From assembly GCA_027924585.1 (NCBI GenBank), contig BSBM01000190.1, forward strand, positions 806,001 through 870,000: a DNA stretch of 64,000 nucleotides, given 5' to 3'. The notes beneath the pieces are model-generated. The model searched no databases. It was given only the letters and a program-made list of their open reading frames with translations, and was not told the DNA's origin. The position numbers and the translations under genes are program-made. Within the stretch, counting starts at the first letter, position 1, and each line of letters opens with the position of its first letter. Below are positions 21,011-33,790 of this stretch, one piece after another. The DNA is from Larix kaempferi (taxonomy: Eukaryota > Streptophyta > Pinopsida > Pinales > Pinaceae).

Positions 21011-24000
21011 TCGAATTGAGCTTAAACTTGGTGTATTTATTTTTCTTACCCTGATGCTTATCTCCACCAAGTTTTGGGAAAACCCACTTCACCGTTTGGG
21101 AGATATCTTCATTTCAATTTCTGCAATTTTTTTATACCATAAAATGCTCCATTTCAATTTCTGCAATTTTCAAAAACATGGATAGGTAAAAGCATGGATT
21201 GATTGCAAATGTTGTTCAGAGTGCCCACTGATCTGTTTTAAGTTTTTATATATCAAGAGAAACCCTATGAGCATATGAATAGGCCAAAAAATCATGCAAT
21301 GGAAAGGTAACTGTGCCCAAAGAAACACTAATTTGCCCCAGCCAAACATCATCAAATAAATTTCTGCGTTTTTGCATTTTCTATTTTTAACTGCCATAGA
21401 AATAATGCTCTGCTGGCATTATTCTTATTGATTCCCCTACCATTGATTCTTCTATTTTTAATTTTGTGCTGCCCTTCATCTTGTTGTTGTAACATACTGG
21501 AGAGATAGCTGAGAAATTTTGTAGTCACGTTTTTCTTACTACCCACCAAAACTTGCAGCTATCCATTTCATAGAATTTAGAAAGGATCAAATCATTTCCT
21601 GCACATAATCTGCAATACCAGCAAATCAATTGTGCAAAATATTACCCAATTTATCAATGTAAATTCTTTTGACGAAATTCCTTTTTACACTCTGTCCATC
21701 ATCATGTAATGATTATGTCTTTCATTCGGCAATGTTGGCTATCAGCTCTGTAATGTGAGCACAATCAAAATTCATGAAGCAAGTCTTATGCAAAATAAAA
21801 TCGTTCACATTGATCATGAAAATTTCTAGTCAAGCCTCTGTCATGAATATCTAAAGATTGGATGGATTGCATTCACTGCTCAAACTGATTATGTGCATAA
21901 AGCACAACATATTTTATAATAAGCAATCCCATTGTTTTCTCCTCCATATCCAGTGTCAACAAAAGTATCTTAATTCTGGACTCATCTTCACGTTTTGAAT
22001 AATCTGCAGCAGCTTGTGGGTGTGGGAACCAATAAAGAGGCTAGAAACCCCGTTTCTCACTACCATAGGACTGTCATAAGGGAAAACTACCATGCTTTTC
22101 CTTGATGAGCACTAACAAAAACCAAATTGGTGGAGCAAGTGATTGGAATATGTTGCACTTTTGGCCATGTCAATAATCAGTCCTTTTATGTCACCAAACT
22201 CATCCAAGTTTTACAAACAAAAACATAAGCATCCATGTGGGAGAGACATGCATTAAGCCAACTTTTCAACACAAATTAATTTGAAAATTAAAACAAGGTT
22301 GACTTACAATATTCTTCCCGAGTATTGTGCTCTGTTATGTTTGCTCACCTCATGTTGTTGCTTATATATCCCCACAACCTCCCCCAAACTGAAGATGGAG
22401 CATGAATGCGCTGTTAAGACACCTCATTTACATAAACTAATATGTTGATTTTCTGCTGTCAAGAATGAATGTTGCTCTGTTTTCCTGTTCCATCAACATA
22501 TTCATATGTAGGAATGGCTTCTACAACAACTTATTTTTCTGTAGGTTCTTGTGGCCAGCCTATTCCCTTCTTCCTGTAGTGTCTTTGGCTTGTAGAGGAG
22601 CTTCTCCCTTTTTTCTACTATTGGTTCTTGTGTGACAACAGTAAGTTTCTTCTTCCAACAATTTATTTGGCTTGTGCATCAGATGCTATTTTCTTCTCAC
22701 TGTTGGTTCTTATGTGGCAGCAGCAAGACTTCCTATTGTTGGTTCTTGTGTGACAACAATAGGGCGTATGTAGCAACATCCTTTTATGTTTGGGTGTTAG
22801 GAGATGTCGGAGTGAACTTAGCTAGGGAAGTAAAAATGAGGTAATTTCTAAATGGAAGGGTGAAGGTTTGGGTTGAGAAAGGATGGTAGAGGATGGAAAG
22901 GAAGGATGACGAACAATGTAAATATTATGATGTGTAAGGGTGTGGTCATGATAGGTAATGGTGTAGTCATGGTAGGTAATGGTATGCCTCTTCCCCCAAA
23001 CTAAAATATTTTACTACCCTTAGAAATATAGGAGGAAGTAGTGAAAAAGGCTCAAGTGATTTTCCAAATACAAATCTATAGCATTCAATGAACTTGACTA
23101 ACAATAAAGAAAATAAGCATACCTATACCTACCTATGAATATCGTGAAATGTGCAGCAGCATCCTAAGAAGCATGAGATCTAATGTGGTCCACAATGGTG
23201 TAGAAACTGACAAGAAAGAGCAATGCGAAATCCGGAGCTTGGATTTGGAGCTAAAAAATGATCTTCTGATGTAGTATCAAATCTTGGAAACTTTATTGAA
23301 AGAGCATGATGGAATACTTTATTTCTCACTTATTTGCAAACCTGGTCCACCAGCAAGCTAGTTTTCAGACAAGATCTGTCTAACTGCGCCCAGAGGGTTT
23401 TCACAATCAGAAACTTTTTATTCCTGAGGGATGCCTGCCAGCAAGCTAGTTTTCAAGCATTCCAAGGTCTCATGGTGCCTGAAACAGGTTTTCACCATCA
23501 AATTTTATTTGGAAATGGGGTAGGGAGGTGACGGAGCTTGACATTGTAAGTGAGTGAAGCTGCTTTATTGTGTGGGTCAAGGATGGATGGAGCAGAAAGT
23601 CATGGGAGTAATGGAATGGTGAAGGATGAAGTCAATCTGATGATAGTGGTGATATAGATGATGTTCATGAGAAAAGCTTATCAACCACATAAGGAAAAGA
23701 AAGATTTATTAACTTCAGCAGGCATGCATATCAAAATGGGAAAATGAAATACATAAGCATACCATGGTGCTAGTGAATGAGAATGATGAATCTTAGGTCT
23801 TCTGAAAGGATTCTTTACTAGAATCAGGGATGTGGCAATGGGAATGTGGGAATGGCACTTGACCTCTGGAGCATTGGTCTTCAAATTCTTCATATCAATT
23901 CTTTATATGTCTCATTCTAAATCCATCTTCCATCTTTGATAAAAAGTCTTCTTATTGGTGTCTTTTACTGAGACACTGCTGGATTAGGCTTCTAGGAACT

Positions 24001-24349
24001 TGAGCTTCAAAAGTAGCACATATAATGCTAATGAATATTCATTGTTGGATGTCTAGAGAGAATTCCCATCAGCATTTAATTTGGTCTTCACGAATCATTC
24101 ATCCATAGATTAACATTCTTTTAATCTTCCGATGACCTGCAAAAAAATTGGCACTTACCTGCAATAAAATGTGAGCTCATGGAAGAAGAGAGGTGATCAG
24201 TCCCTCTTAATCCCAAACATGTGCAAGATAAATACAATAAATTCTTATAAAACAAATCCAAGGAAGATAAAACAAACAAAAATTCACTTTTTACCTGTTG
24301 GAGAGCGGTGGCCACCTTAGACAACCCAACGGTATTTTGTTAATAAATT

Positions 24350-25000
24350 CTTCATTTCACAACCAATTTGAGTGATTCCAAAGAAAAATGAAATTGGATT
24401 TAAAGGGATAACTCCAGCAGAAACAGGTTTTGAAAATGCATTAATATGGTACTCCAAATCTGCTAAAGAACATCATGTAAGACAGATTGGTTGCAATTTC
24501 CAGCCTAGACCAACAGTCGGTGATTTAAGCATAAATTTTTCGTTTGTTCACGGATTGACTCGATTCCACTTGGAGGTTAAAGTAGATTCCCATATGTACC
24601 TCCAATAGAAACATGTTTTTAATTCAATAATAGTTGATGGGTCGAATATGCCAAAGTATAGCCGATGAGGCAGAGTTCCGAGAGTGCTGATTTATGATAG
24701 GCGGTTAGTATTTTGGGCATAACTCCTTCATATGATATCGGATTTGAGTGATTCAAATTGATTTGTAAAATAGATTCATAGGAGAATATTCCTTAGAAAC
24801 ATGTTTAAAAAATTCATCCATTTAGGCACCCAAAAATTGACTGTCCCAACCATGTTCTTGAGCAATCTACCCTACACCTAGTCAATATTTTGACCATAAC
24901 TTTTTCGTTTGATATCCAAATTGAAAAATTTTAATTGCATTAGAAACTAGATTCCAAGGGATACTTTGGATAGAAACATGTTTTAAAAATGTGTCCATAT
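24350..25000. repeat. Diverged array, about four units of 170-190 bp
   Basis: Each unit carries a 'cataact..ttcgtttgatatc' or 'gagtgattc' part followed by 'agattc....tagaaacatgtttt' (near 24370, 24535, 24715 and 24890). Units are old and imperfect. Confidence 0.6.
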
Positions 25001-25726
25001 GGTCTCTCAAAACACAACTGTCCTGACTGCGTTTTCAATAAGCCCAACATGCCAAAATGCCCAAATAGCCAATTTTTCACTAAAATGACGATTTAGATGG
25101 AAGTAAATGTTTTTATGGATATAATTTCAATGTAATACATCAAATAATGAATAAAATCAATAATCCATATGTTTTTTGAAGGTTCCACATTTGAGCTACG
25201 AATCCTCAAAAATTGAAAAAATTTCAAAAATTGTATTTTAGTGCTAAAGGATGTATTTTTATGAATTGAGTAACATATTACATACCCCTTCTGAAATTTT
25301 TGAGTCTTTTGTACTCTTTCTTCAATCGCTTCCCCTCGAATCCTCTTGAATCCTTCAATAAAATCTCCATTCACCAAACCTCATTCCTCTTTCCAAGCTT
25401 TCTGCAAAAGACAAGTTAGTAATATGTGTGGCTCTTACTGCACCACATAATCATCATCTTGAATATTTGATTTTATTCATGAAAATAAAAGGCATAAACA
25501 AATCTACTGCTATTGCATAAATTATTAACATGGTTCAGATTTGCAGAGACTTGCGGCAGGCTATTACACTATAGCAATGCTACTGTGAGTTCGTCTTTGC
25601 GTCTTACTTGTCTCTACGCCTCCATCCTTTAAAAAAAAACATATGCATGTATAATCAAAAAACAAATAGCTCACTATCCAAAAAAAAAAAGTACTCAAGC
25701 AAAAAAAAACAATGGTTGTGGCAACT

Positions 25727-25743
25727 CCCCGGCAACGGCGCCA
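25727..25743 (-). other. Exact tRNA-Asp primer-binding site of the LARD
   Basis: The minus strand reads TGGCGCCGTTGCCGGGG, a 17-nt match to the plant tRNA-Asp 3' end including CCA, 3 nt inside the right LTR. It fixes the element's orientation. Confidence 0.92.
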
Positions 25744-25746
25744 AAA

Positions 25747-27457
25747 TGACGGGCTTTTTAATTGTCTTCTAATTTCTTAGAAAATAACTAAGAAGTGTAC
25801 ATTAATTGTCAACACGGGGTTCGTTGAGAACTTGCGAGTTACCGTGCACTGTATGTGCAAACCACAATCTCCCCGTACATTGGTTTATCTACTTGAAGTT
25901 GTAGTTCAATAACCTTACTTACAAACAATGGTATGAGCAGTTACATTGCCTTGGCAAGGAACTAGCCATCTAAACAACTATTGAAGCTAAATTGCAATGA
26001 AAGTAAATCACACGACATGAAAGTAAATGTTAAAATTAAATTCACACTTGAAAGTAAATTCTAAAACTATATTCACACTTTGCAGAAAAGTAAATCCTAG
26101 AACTATGTCACACTTTGCGGGAAAAGTAAATTCTAATGCTACGTTCACACTGTGCAAGAAAGTAAATTCTAAATCTAAGTTTACAACACACTTGACAGAA
26201 AAGTAAATTGCAGAAATAAAATCTAAAAGCTATCCTTGCCAAATACAAGTTATTGTTTATGATCCAATGGAGTAAATAACATTATTGCATTAAGCTTAAT
26301 GATTGCAAGATAAACAATTAAATCTCTATCTATGCATTGAAATCAAATTGCAGAAATAAAATTCACACTTCATAAGAAATCACAACTAAGCAATGAAGTA
26401 CAACTACATCAACATAAAATAAATAAAATCATATTGCAAAAGAAATTATAAAACTAAGATCTAATTGAATCAAAATGAGAGCATAGCTTTATTCCATCAT
26501 CAATTGGACTATTGCTCTAAGAGTCCTCCCATAGAATGGAGAATGAACTCTTATTTATACATAATTTATCCATAACAAATAATAAATGAGTATCCAAAAT
26601 ATCCTCAACCAATTCCTAAAATTTTGGATCTCAAAACTAAATCAAAGCTAATCCAAGATCCTTACTAACTACATGCTATTTAAAATACCTTTGAAGTCAA
26701 ATTCGAATTTAGGGATAGAGGCTATAATAAAATAGTCAAAACTCATCCCAAATGTCTCTTAACAACTTTTGACTTCTTAGGTCCATCATATATTTGATAG
26801 AGATCTTCAAATCTTTTTGAATAAGACAAATATGCACTCATATCCACCTCCATTTACCAACTTTAATTTAACATCATGATTTGAGACTTATAAAAATAAT
26901 ATAAATAATGAATTTATAAAAATCCATTATTCTTAATGAATATCTTTCTCCAAAGTTGGTGGTTGAAGGTAAAATTTGAATTATTGATTGTTCTGTAATG
27001 TTGCAGATAGAGTTTCCGTAATGCTGCAGATCCTGTAGAGTTTCCGTAATGTTGCAGATAGAGTTTCCGTAATGTTGCAGATACCTGTAAAGTTTCTGTA
27101 ATGCTGTAAATGCCTGGAGAGTTTCCGTAATGCTGCAGATAGAGTTTCTGTAATGCTGCATATAGAGTTTCCGTAATGCTGCAAAAAATGTTCTGCACTG
27201 CTACAGAACTTCCTCAAATATGTTGTAGCTGCTTCCAACAATTGATTCAATATTCAAAGCAAATACCTAGCACACTAATTTCCTCAATGTTAGTCAAAAA
27301 TCAAATGAAATACTAAGACACATAATGGAAAAATTACTTGAACATAAAAACACGGATATGAGCGTAAGAAGGGATTAATGAATGAATATGGATAGGCAAA
27401 ATGAATTATAAATAAGGTGAAATGGTGGTAAAAATATGCTAAATCCAAGGCCCGTCA
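25747..27457 (-). repeat. 5' LTR of the LARD element
   Basis: 1711 bp, starting and ending GCCCGTCA/TGACGGGC. It matches 18728-20439 with scattered substitutions and small indels. It carries the same minisatellites and TATA box (26552-26559 on the minus strand). Confidence 0.95.
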
Positions 27458-27462
27458 GTAGC

Positions 27463-28290
27463 CTCAAATAAACCAAATCATTCACTTGAAAATTTCTTTC
27501 CTTCCTATGTTTATCCACATATTGTTTTTGTTGATTTTGGGCAACCTGCAATTTGTCTTTTAAAAGCTTCAAAATATCTTGACTTTCCTCAAACCAATCT
27601 TTAGATTTTGGAGCTCTAATATCACCAAAAACGTGATCAACAAAGGTGAGTGCTTCATAACCATAAATTTCTTTGAAAGGATACATGCCAATGGACATAT
27701 GGAAAGTAGTATTGAAGCAAAACTCACCCAAATGTAGCCATTTAACCCATGCTTTTTGTTACTCACCAACATAGTTTCTCAAGTACCCCTCCAACCATTG
27801 ATTCACCCTTTATGTTTGGCCATCACTTTGAGGATGATAGCTTATGCTAGGAGTCAAATGAGTTCCCACCAACTTGAATATTTATTGCCAAAAAGATCTC
27901 ATAAATCTGTTATCCCTGTCACTCACAATGATTTTGGGAAGTCCATGCAATTTGAAAATATATCTAAAGAATAGCTCAGCTACTTGTGCAGCAGTAAAAT
28001 ATGATGTAATAGCAAAGAAATGAGCAAATTTGGTGATTCTATCCACCGCAACATAAATACAATCCTTCCCAAAAGCCTTGGGCAAACCTGTGATGAAATC
28101 CATTGAGATGCTTTCCCATTTTTGTTCTGGAATAGGCAATGGTTGTAAGAGACCAGTAGGATGAGTGTGTTCAACTTTGTTTTGCTAACATATCTTGCAT
28201 TCATTCACATACTTTAAAATATATTCCTTCAACCCTTTCCAAGAGAACCTTTGTCTTAATTGCCTATATGTTTTAAAGAAACCAGGATGG
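27463..28290 (-). pseudogene. pol: Element F integrase
   Basis: Minus-strand integrase: HHCC part ending VNECKIC (about 28190), SMDFITGLPK (first catalytic Asp, about 28095), VSDRDNRF (second Asp, about 27910), and a YHPQSDGQT block (Glu region, about 27825). GEFCFNTTFHMSIGMYPFKE follows, then NDLVYLRL, where the LARD element interrupts. Stops break the frame (for example near 28183, 27883 and 27765). This is a chromovirus-type integrase; its C-terminal chromodomain lies beyond the insertion. Confidence 0.92.
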
Positions 28291-29765
28291 CCTGCTAAAG
28301 GAGAATCATGAGCTTCCTTCAAGATCTTGTGCTTTAAGTCCGAACCATGAACTAAGTATATTTGATTTTTATAGTATATTAGGCCATTCAATATCTTGTA
28401 TCTATCATCTTCTTTGACCCCATCTAACAAATCACAAGCAAATATATCTTTGGCATACTCTACTATTAGCACTTCTTTCCAATCTTTTGAAATGTCCATA
28501 AGGGAAAATGAAGGTCTCCTAGACAAGGCATCTGCTACAATATTATTCTTTCCTTTTAAATATTCAATGTCAAAATCAAAAGCTTGGACCTTACTTACCC
28601 ATTTTTGTTGCCTTTCATTGAGATCTTTTTGTGTAAGAAAATTATTTAAACTGTTATGATCAGTTTTGACCACAAACTTGTTCCCCACCATATATTGTCT
28701 AGACATGGCCAAGGCATGCATGATGTCTAACATTTCTTTGTCATATATTGATTAGAGCCTCTCATGTGGCTGCAATTTTCTGCTCTCAAAATCTATGGTT
28801 GTTGATTTTGCTTTAGGACCGCCCTTATGCCTTCCCCTAATGCATCGCATTCCAAAACAAATGGTTTAGAAAAATCTGGTAATGCAAGTACTGGAAAGCT
28901 ACTCATTACTTTTTTCATTCTTTGAAAATCCTTTTCAGTCTCTTCATCCCATTTGAAAGCATCCTTCTTGGTCAAATAAGTAAGGGGATCATTTGGTTTG
29001 GAAAACCCCTTCATAAACTTCCTATAGTAAGTGCATATCCCAATAAAGCCTCTCAATTCAGTGATGTTCTTGGGTGATGACCATTCAAGAATAGCATTTA
29101 TTTTCTCCAAGTGCACCTCTACCCCATCTTTCCCAATGATATGCCCAAGATATAAAAAATTCTTTCAACCCAAACTCACACTTGGACAGCTTAGCATACA
29201 AAGATTGTTCATGCAAGATTTTCAATACAACTCCTAAATGGTGCAAATGTTCCTCCCATGTATTACTGTAAATCAAAATATCATCAAAGAAAACAAAAAC
29301 AAACTTACAAAGCTGCTTGCAAAATATTTTGTTCATGCATGATTGGAAGGTTGCTAGAGCATTGGACAAACCAAAAGGCATGACAAGAAATTCGAAATGA
29401 CCATAGTGACATGTGAAAGTAGTTTTCTGCACATCCTCCTCCTTCATTCGAATCTGCTAGTAACCAGATCTAAGATCAATTTTGGAAAATAAATTTGCTC
29501 CAAATAGCTCATCCATGAGCTCATCTATCCGATGGATGGGATATCTATTATTTATTGTCTTCTTGTTTAAAGCTCTAAAATCAATGCACATCCTTAAGGT
29601 TCCATCCTTTTTCTTCACCAAGACAACTGAAGAAGCATAGGGACTTAAGCTTGGTCTAATGAGACCCAATTCCAAGAGCTCTTGAATAGCCTTCTCAATC
29701 TCAACTCTGAACCTTTTTGGGTGTCTATATGGGGGTATTTTTATAGGTGAAGTACCCACCTCCAA
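28290..29765 (-). pseudogene. pol: Element F reverse transcriptase and RNase H
   Basis: The minus strand from 29765: [36 protein letters not shown], then SKIDLRSGY with a stop in place of the expected His. MPFGLSNALATF and catalytic FFDD (29280-29291, FVFFDDILIYS) follow. A frameshift near 29140 leads to the thumb region and RNase H (FVLECDALGEGI at about 28830, VKTDHNSL at about 28660, NIVADALSRRP at about 28530). FFDD instead of YxDD is common in this chromovirus group. Stops and frameshifts make it non-functional. Confidence 0.93.
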
Positions 29766-30480
29766 AACAATGGCATGCTCAACTCCTCTGTCAGGTGCCC
29801 TTCTAGGAGGAAGGTCTCCAAAAACCCTTTCATACTTGTGTATTAGTTTCCTTATCTCCCTTGGATGTTATACAATCTTTATGTTTGGCTTGGGGGAAGT
29901 GATGAAACATTCAGCATCCCATTCAATGTCCTCATGTCTCAATATGGACCCCATACTGTGGGAAGACACCACTTGGTTAGGATAGGTGTCCATTCCTCTC
30001 ACTAACCTTTGTTTTCCTTCCGAATATTTGAACTTCATTTCAGGTATTTGGTATCTCACTGTATGTTCTCCTATAGAGTACAACCATTGTACTCCCAAAA
30101 CTTCATTTGTATCAGCAACATCCACCACATAGAAGCTATCAGAAAATGTGTAATTTACTATGGTGAGTTGTAGCTTTGGAATCTATATGTGGAATTCAAT
30201 AGAATTGTTACTTGGAATAATGACTGTGAAGCCTTGGAATGATTCAATAGGTAGATTTATCCTCTCCACCAAGGCTGCATCAATGAATTTATGAGTTTCT
30301 CCTCCATCTACCAATACCAAAACTCTTTGCCCTTGTACCTTGAATGGTGTGAAAACAAGGCACTCCTGAAAGCACTATCATTCTCCCTTTTTCGGGGGAT
30401 GGATGATCTTCTTCTGTTGTGTCATATCCCTCTTCTTGGGATGAAAGTTGTTCTTCTTCCTCCATGTCCCCTTCATCATT
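29766..30480 (-). pseudogene. Element F protease region
   Basis: The minus strand contains VDGGETHKFIDAALV-like residues (about 30320-30275), with DGG at the active-site position. YVVDVADTNEVLGVQWLYSIG (about 30130-30070) resembles the flap/second-strand segment of chromovirus proteases (D...VLGxxWL). The frame is broken by stops near 30190-30290. Assignment is by position between the gag zinc knuckle and RT, plus these motifs. Confidence 0.75.
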
Positions 30481-31493
30481 AGAAAATACTTCAATGAATT
30501 GTGCTTTCCCCTTAGCACATTTATGCCCCGGTACCCATGGTTGAAAGCATATACTTTGTCTTGGGTAGCACATTTTGCAGATCTCTTTCCAAGTTCATGG
30601 CATCTTTCAATGAAGTAGTTTCATGAGATTTAACTAAACCTTTAAAAGTTTCATCCAATCCTTCAGTAAAGAGAAATACTAATCGAACCATAGATACATC
30701 ATCCACCTTAACTGATAGTTTTTGGAATTCCAACATGTACTCCTCAGGGGTTCCAGTTTGCTTCAACTATGCTAGTTCCTTGAAAGGAATTTCAGGGTCT
30801 TTTTGCTCAAATATTTCCAATAAATTGTTGACAAACTCTTCATATGATGTGACCTAATCATGTCCCAAGGTTTTAATTCCATAGAAACACCAATCATTTG
30901 CTTCTCCCTAAAGATGCATAATAGCCATTTTTAGAGCATCCTCTTCAACCATTGGATTCAGCTGAAAATATACATCTAACTTTTGTACCCAAGTATTTGC
31001 AGAACTTTGGGATGAGCCATCAAAGGTGGGAAGGGTCATTTTACTTATGGCATAATTCAATTCTTTATTTTGAAAAGGAGTTATGTTACCTCCTCTCATT
31101 TTGAGCGTGTTTGAGACAGTGAAGAATTGATCAAATGGTAAGGTCCTTCTTCAATCTTCACTCAATTGATGCCATTCTACTAGAACTTCATGCATTCCAT
31201 ATTGGATGTTAGGATCATATTTGGGCTCAATAAAATTAGGTGTAGTAGCTCTTGTTGAGATCTGGAATTCATTGGGTCATTTGTGAGGCCCTGTCTTTGA
31301 GAAAATGTTTTCACCAAATGCCTTATTTTCCTCAAAAGAATAACCACTAGTGCCTCCTAATGCCAATTTGACTAGCCATCAATTAGAACCCTTGCATTAT
31401 CTTCCTTTTCATGTCCTCAAAAAATGATTTCATGAATTTCCTAAACTCCTCTTTCTCTTCCATCTCTTAGGTTCCTTTATCATCCTTAGTCAT
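30481..31493 (-). pseudogene. gag: Element F gag
   Basis: It starts at ATG 31493 (minus, MTKDDKGT) with an early stop, then a coiled Glu/Lys part. A Retrotrans_gag core follows: LPTFDGSSQSSANTWVQKLD at about 31035, ALKMAIMHL, then SVKVDDVSMVRLVFLFTEGL at about 30700. A damaged zinc knuckle with PGHKCAKGKAQF lies near 30530-30500, followed by a Glu-rich linker (EGDMEEEEQ). At least five stops are visible. The start is chosen because it is the first ATG after the PBS in the coding frame. Confidence 0.85.
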
Positions 31494-31624
31494 AGTTTCA
31501 ACAGAGTGCACCTCTTCTCCTGCTTCTTCCTCTTCACCAAAGGTACTTTAAGTTTCAGTTTATAAGGGTGGGGGATTCCTTATATACCTCATAAATGGTC
31601 ACCCAAATAAAGTTCAAGGACCAT

Positions 31625-31636
31625 GCTCTGATACCA
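31625..31636 (-). other. Initiator-Met primer-binding site of element F
   Basis: The minus strand reads TGGTATCAGAGC, 1 nt inside the 5' LTR end. Confidence 0.93.
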
Positions 31637-31637
31637 C

Positions 31638-33408
31638 TGTAATATCCCTTCAAAGGAAAGTCCTTGGATTCACCTTGTTTCGACTCCAGGGTTTTGTTTA
31701 CAACTGGTTCCAAACACATCCAAATGATTTATAATTTTGGGAGGAAGGTCTTGATGGAGAATATTAAATATTACCACACCTATTAGACATCCAAACAATT
31801 GATATAACCATCCATGGTCTGCAAATTTCATGGGAAGAATTTTCGGAACAAGACTAGTTAATTTGAGAAGTGGAGATCCCCCCTACGTCTGCCATTAGAT
31901 CTTCTTTCAAACATTGTACGGACTTCACTAATTATTGGTATAATACTTGGATATGTTAGAGGACATTAGGAAAAATATATGTGCAGTATTATATTTGGTT
32001 TTAAGGTCTAATAGGCATCCTAATGAACAGCAGCTTCTAGAGTCTAGTTTTTTAGGTGAAATTGATGGGCAAGGAGTCTCGAATTTATTCATAAACCATA
32101 GTAATAATTCAAAGGTCTACACATATCATTTGGGACATCAAATTAAATTCATATGAATCTCATAAAATGGTAAATAACTCAACAAACTCTGATATAAAAC
32201 AGGTACAATATCATTCCAAAATCACTATGCAAATGCTATGGGGAAAATGGCTCGAATCTCTTCCATGGATGTAAATATCACTTGAAATACATAATGTTCT
32301 AAGATGTGTGTCTCATGATATGATTATTATAGAGATATATATAATATAACATGTCCATGAAGTCGAAATAGCAGTCCTTCACTAACTATATGCAACAACA
32401 AGTGTGCCCTTGCACATTTACATGACATTGAGAGAAATATAGTAGAATAATCATAGAGAAGAATGAGAGAAGATGAAATCAAACTCAGTTGGGGTATGAA
32501 CCTACATCAAAAAATATCCATGAATCTCTGTTAAGAGGTATGAATGGCCTCTCCATCAAACAACTTGTATGGGAATCTTGCACCCTCGAAATTGGTTCTA
32601 AGGCAGGGAGGATGAACATACACCGTGCAAGGACAAGCTAAACTCTCCAAATTTTTCCAAATGAGAAATTATCAAAAGGATGGTATCCTTCTTTATTATT
32701 GTCTTTTATTAACTTCCCAAGGCCTCCATAGCTTGAATTCCCTCCAAGAGCATCATTCCAACTCGAATTAGGGAGAGATTCTTATGAGTGCCACTTCTCC
32801 AACATTTCCTAGCCTTCCTCTTCCATCAATTCGAATTGGGGGGATCTTGGCTTCCATAACTCCCTTGTGCACCCTCTTGGAGGATATTTTTATCCCTGAC
32901 ATGTCATGTACTTTAGATGTCAACAATTAGGTCTGATCCTTGTCATAATTGTCATAGAATCTTCATCATTGCTGTCATAGAAGCTAGGGAATCTAGCCCA
33001 AGTGTCACAATACCTCTAAGATGCCTCTTCCTCTTCCATGGAAGTTACTCTTCCACTCTAATTCGACCCTCATTGAGTCATGCCAAGTATAATTCCTCTT
33101 GAACTCCCCCAATAACTTTAGGCTCCATCTTGGATTCGAATGGGTGAGAATAGGATGTCATGTGGCACGGAGAATCTTGCCTTGTGTGGGTCCCACACCA
33201 CCTATGTGCCCTCATGACCAAGTGAAACCTTATTTTCTTATTATTAATATTTATTTATCCCCTTGTAATATATATTTGTCACTCTAATGTCCATTTGGAT
33301 TCTTATATCTCCCTTATTCCAAGTCTAAATGTTTCCACCCCAACCTAGGGAACTAGTAGATTGGTGGAATTTTCCCTTCATGTGATTTATTTGGATGGGG
33401 ACATTACA
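31638..33408 (-). repeat. 5' LTR of element F
   Basis: 1771 bp, matching 16541-18310. Followed on the right by TGCTT, the target duplication. Confidence 0.95.
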
Positions 33409-33413
33409 TGCTT

Positions 33414-33785
33414 GAAGTAGTAGGGTATCCAACTGAGGAATTCCACTCTTCAACCCAAGTAACCTACAACTTATGAGATATTTTCTACACAAATAAAACA
33501 AGAAGGTGAGATCCAAATAATGAGCTAAGAAATCATAAACTTCAACCGAGAAACGTATGAAGTTCTTAACTACAAAACTGAAAACTCACAAAACCTATGA
33601 CAAAAATGCCACAAATATTACCAAATCAAATAAATATACTTGTTTGGCCTCCCCAAAATTGAGTAGCTATGAAGTGCAAAAGCAAACCACCATAGAGAAA
33701 CACCAACACAAGATCTCCTCCAATGAATTTTATTAACTAAGCCAAATGGATGAAAATTAAAATGGCCCAAATGGGAGCAAAATGG
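33414..33785. other. Unassigned AT-rich DNA between element F and the solo LTR
   Basis: No coding potential seen. It is the continuation of 15356-16540 and runs on past the solo LTR at 35235. Confidence 0.5.
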
Positions 33786-33790
33786 GAGCA

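Larger units (their letters stand above)
20440..25746 (-). other. Non-coding interior of the LARD element
   Basis: Both strands lack any retroviral domain; the longest frames are short and unremarkable. Structure seen: a polypurine tract at 20440-20455; a roughly 150-bp tandem duplication (20713-21010); three 'ggttcttgtgtgacaacag' repeats at about 22622-22760; a duplicated 'ccagcaagctagttttca' (about 23345 and 23441); a diverged array at 24350-25000; two further polypurine-like tracts on the minus strand (about 22380-22395 and 22991-23003); and an A-rich tract (25629-25712) next to the PBS. Confidence 0.85.
18728..27457 (-). mobile_element. LARD: large non-coding LTR element nested in F
   Basis: LTRs at 18728-20439 and 25747-27457 have ends TGACGGGC/GCCCGTCA (one change, TGATGGG, in the left copy). 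The flanks are GTAGC on both sides (18723-18727 and 27458-27462), a perfect target duplication. On the minus strand the right LTR is followed after 3 nt by an exact tRNA-Asp PBS (25727-25743). The left LTR is preceded by 'cagtttgggggaga', a polypurine tract. The 5.3-kb internal region has no gag or pol on either strand. This is the layout of a Large Retrotransposon Derivative, which would move using another element's proteins. Asp priming suggests a Tat/Athila-type helper. Confidence 0.93.
16541..33408 (-). mobile_element. Element F: Ty3/Gypsy chromovirus, split by the LARD element
   Basis: LTRs at 16541-18310 and 31638-33408 have ends TGTAAT...ATTACA. The 5-bp target duplication TGCTT is perfect (16536-16540 and 33409-33413). 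The minus-strand order is 5' LTR (right), initiator-Met PBS (31625-31636), gag, protease, RT, RNase H, integrase, chromodomain, polypurine tract, 3' LTR (left). A separate 8.7-kb element interrupts pol between 18728 and 27457. F itself is about 8.1 kb. Many stops are present, so it is inactive. Confidence 0.95.

Noticed and set aside
26874-27250. Minus-strand leucine/threonine repeat frames, also at 19963-20232
   Set aside because: Translations of the LTR minisatellite.
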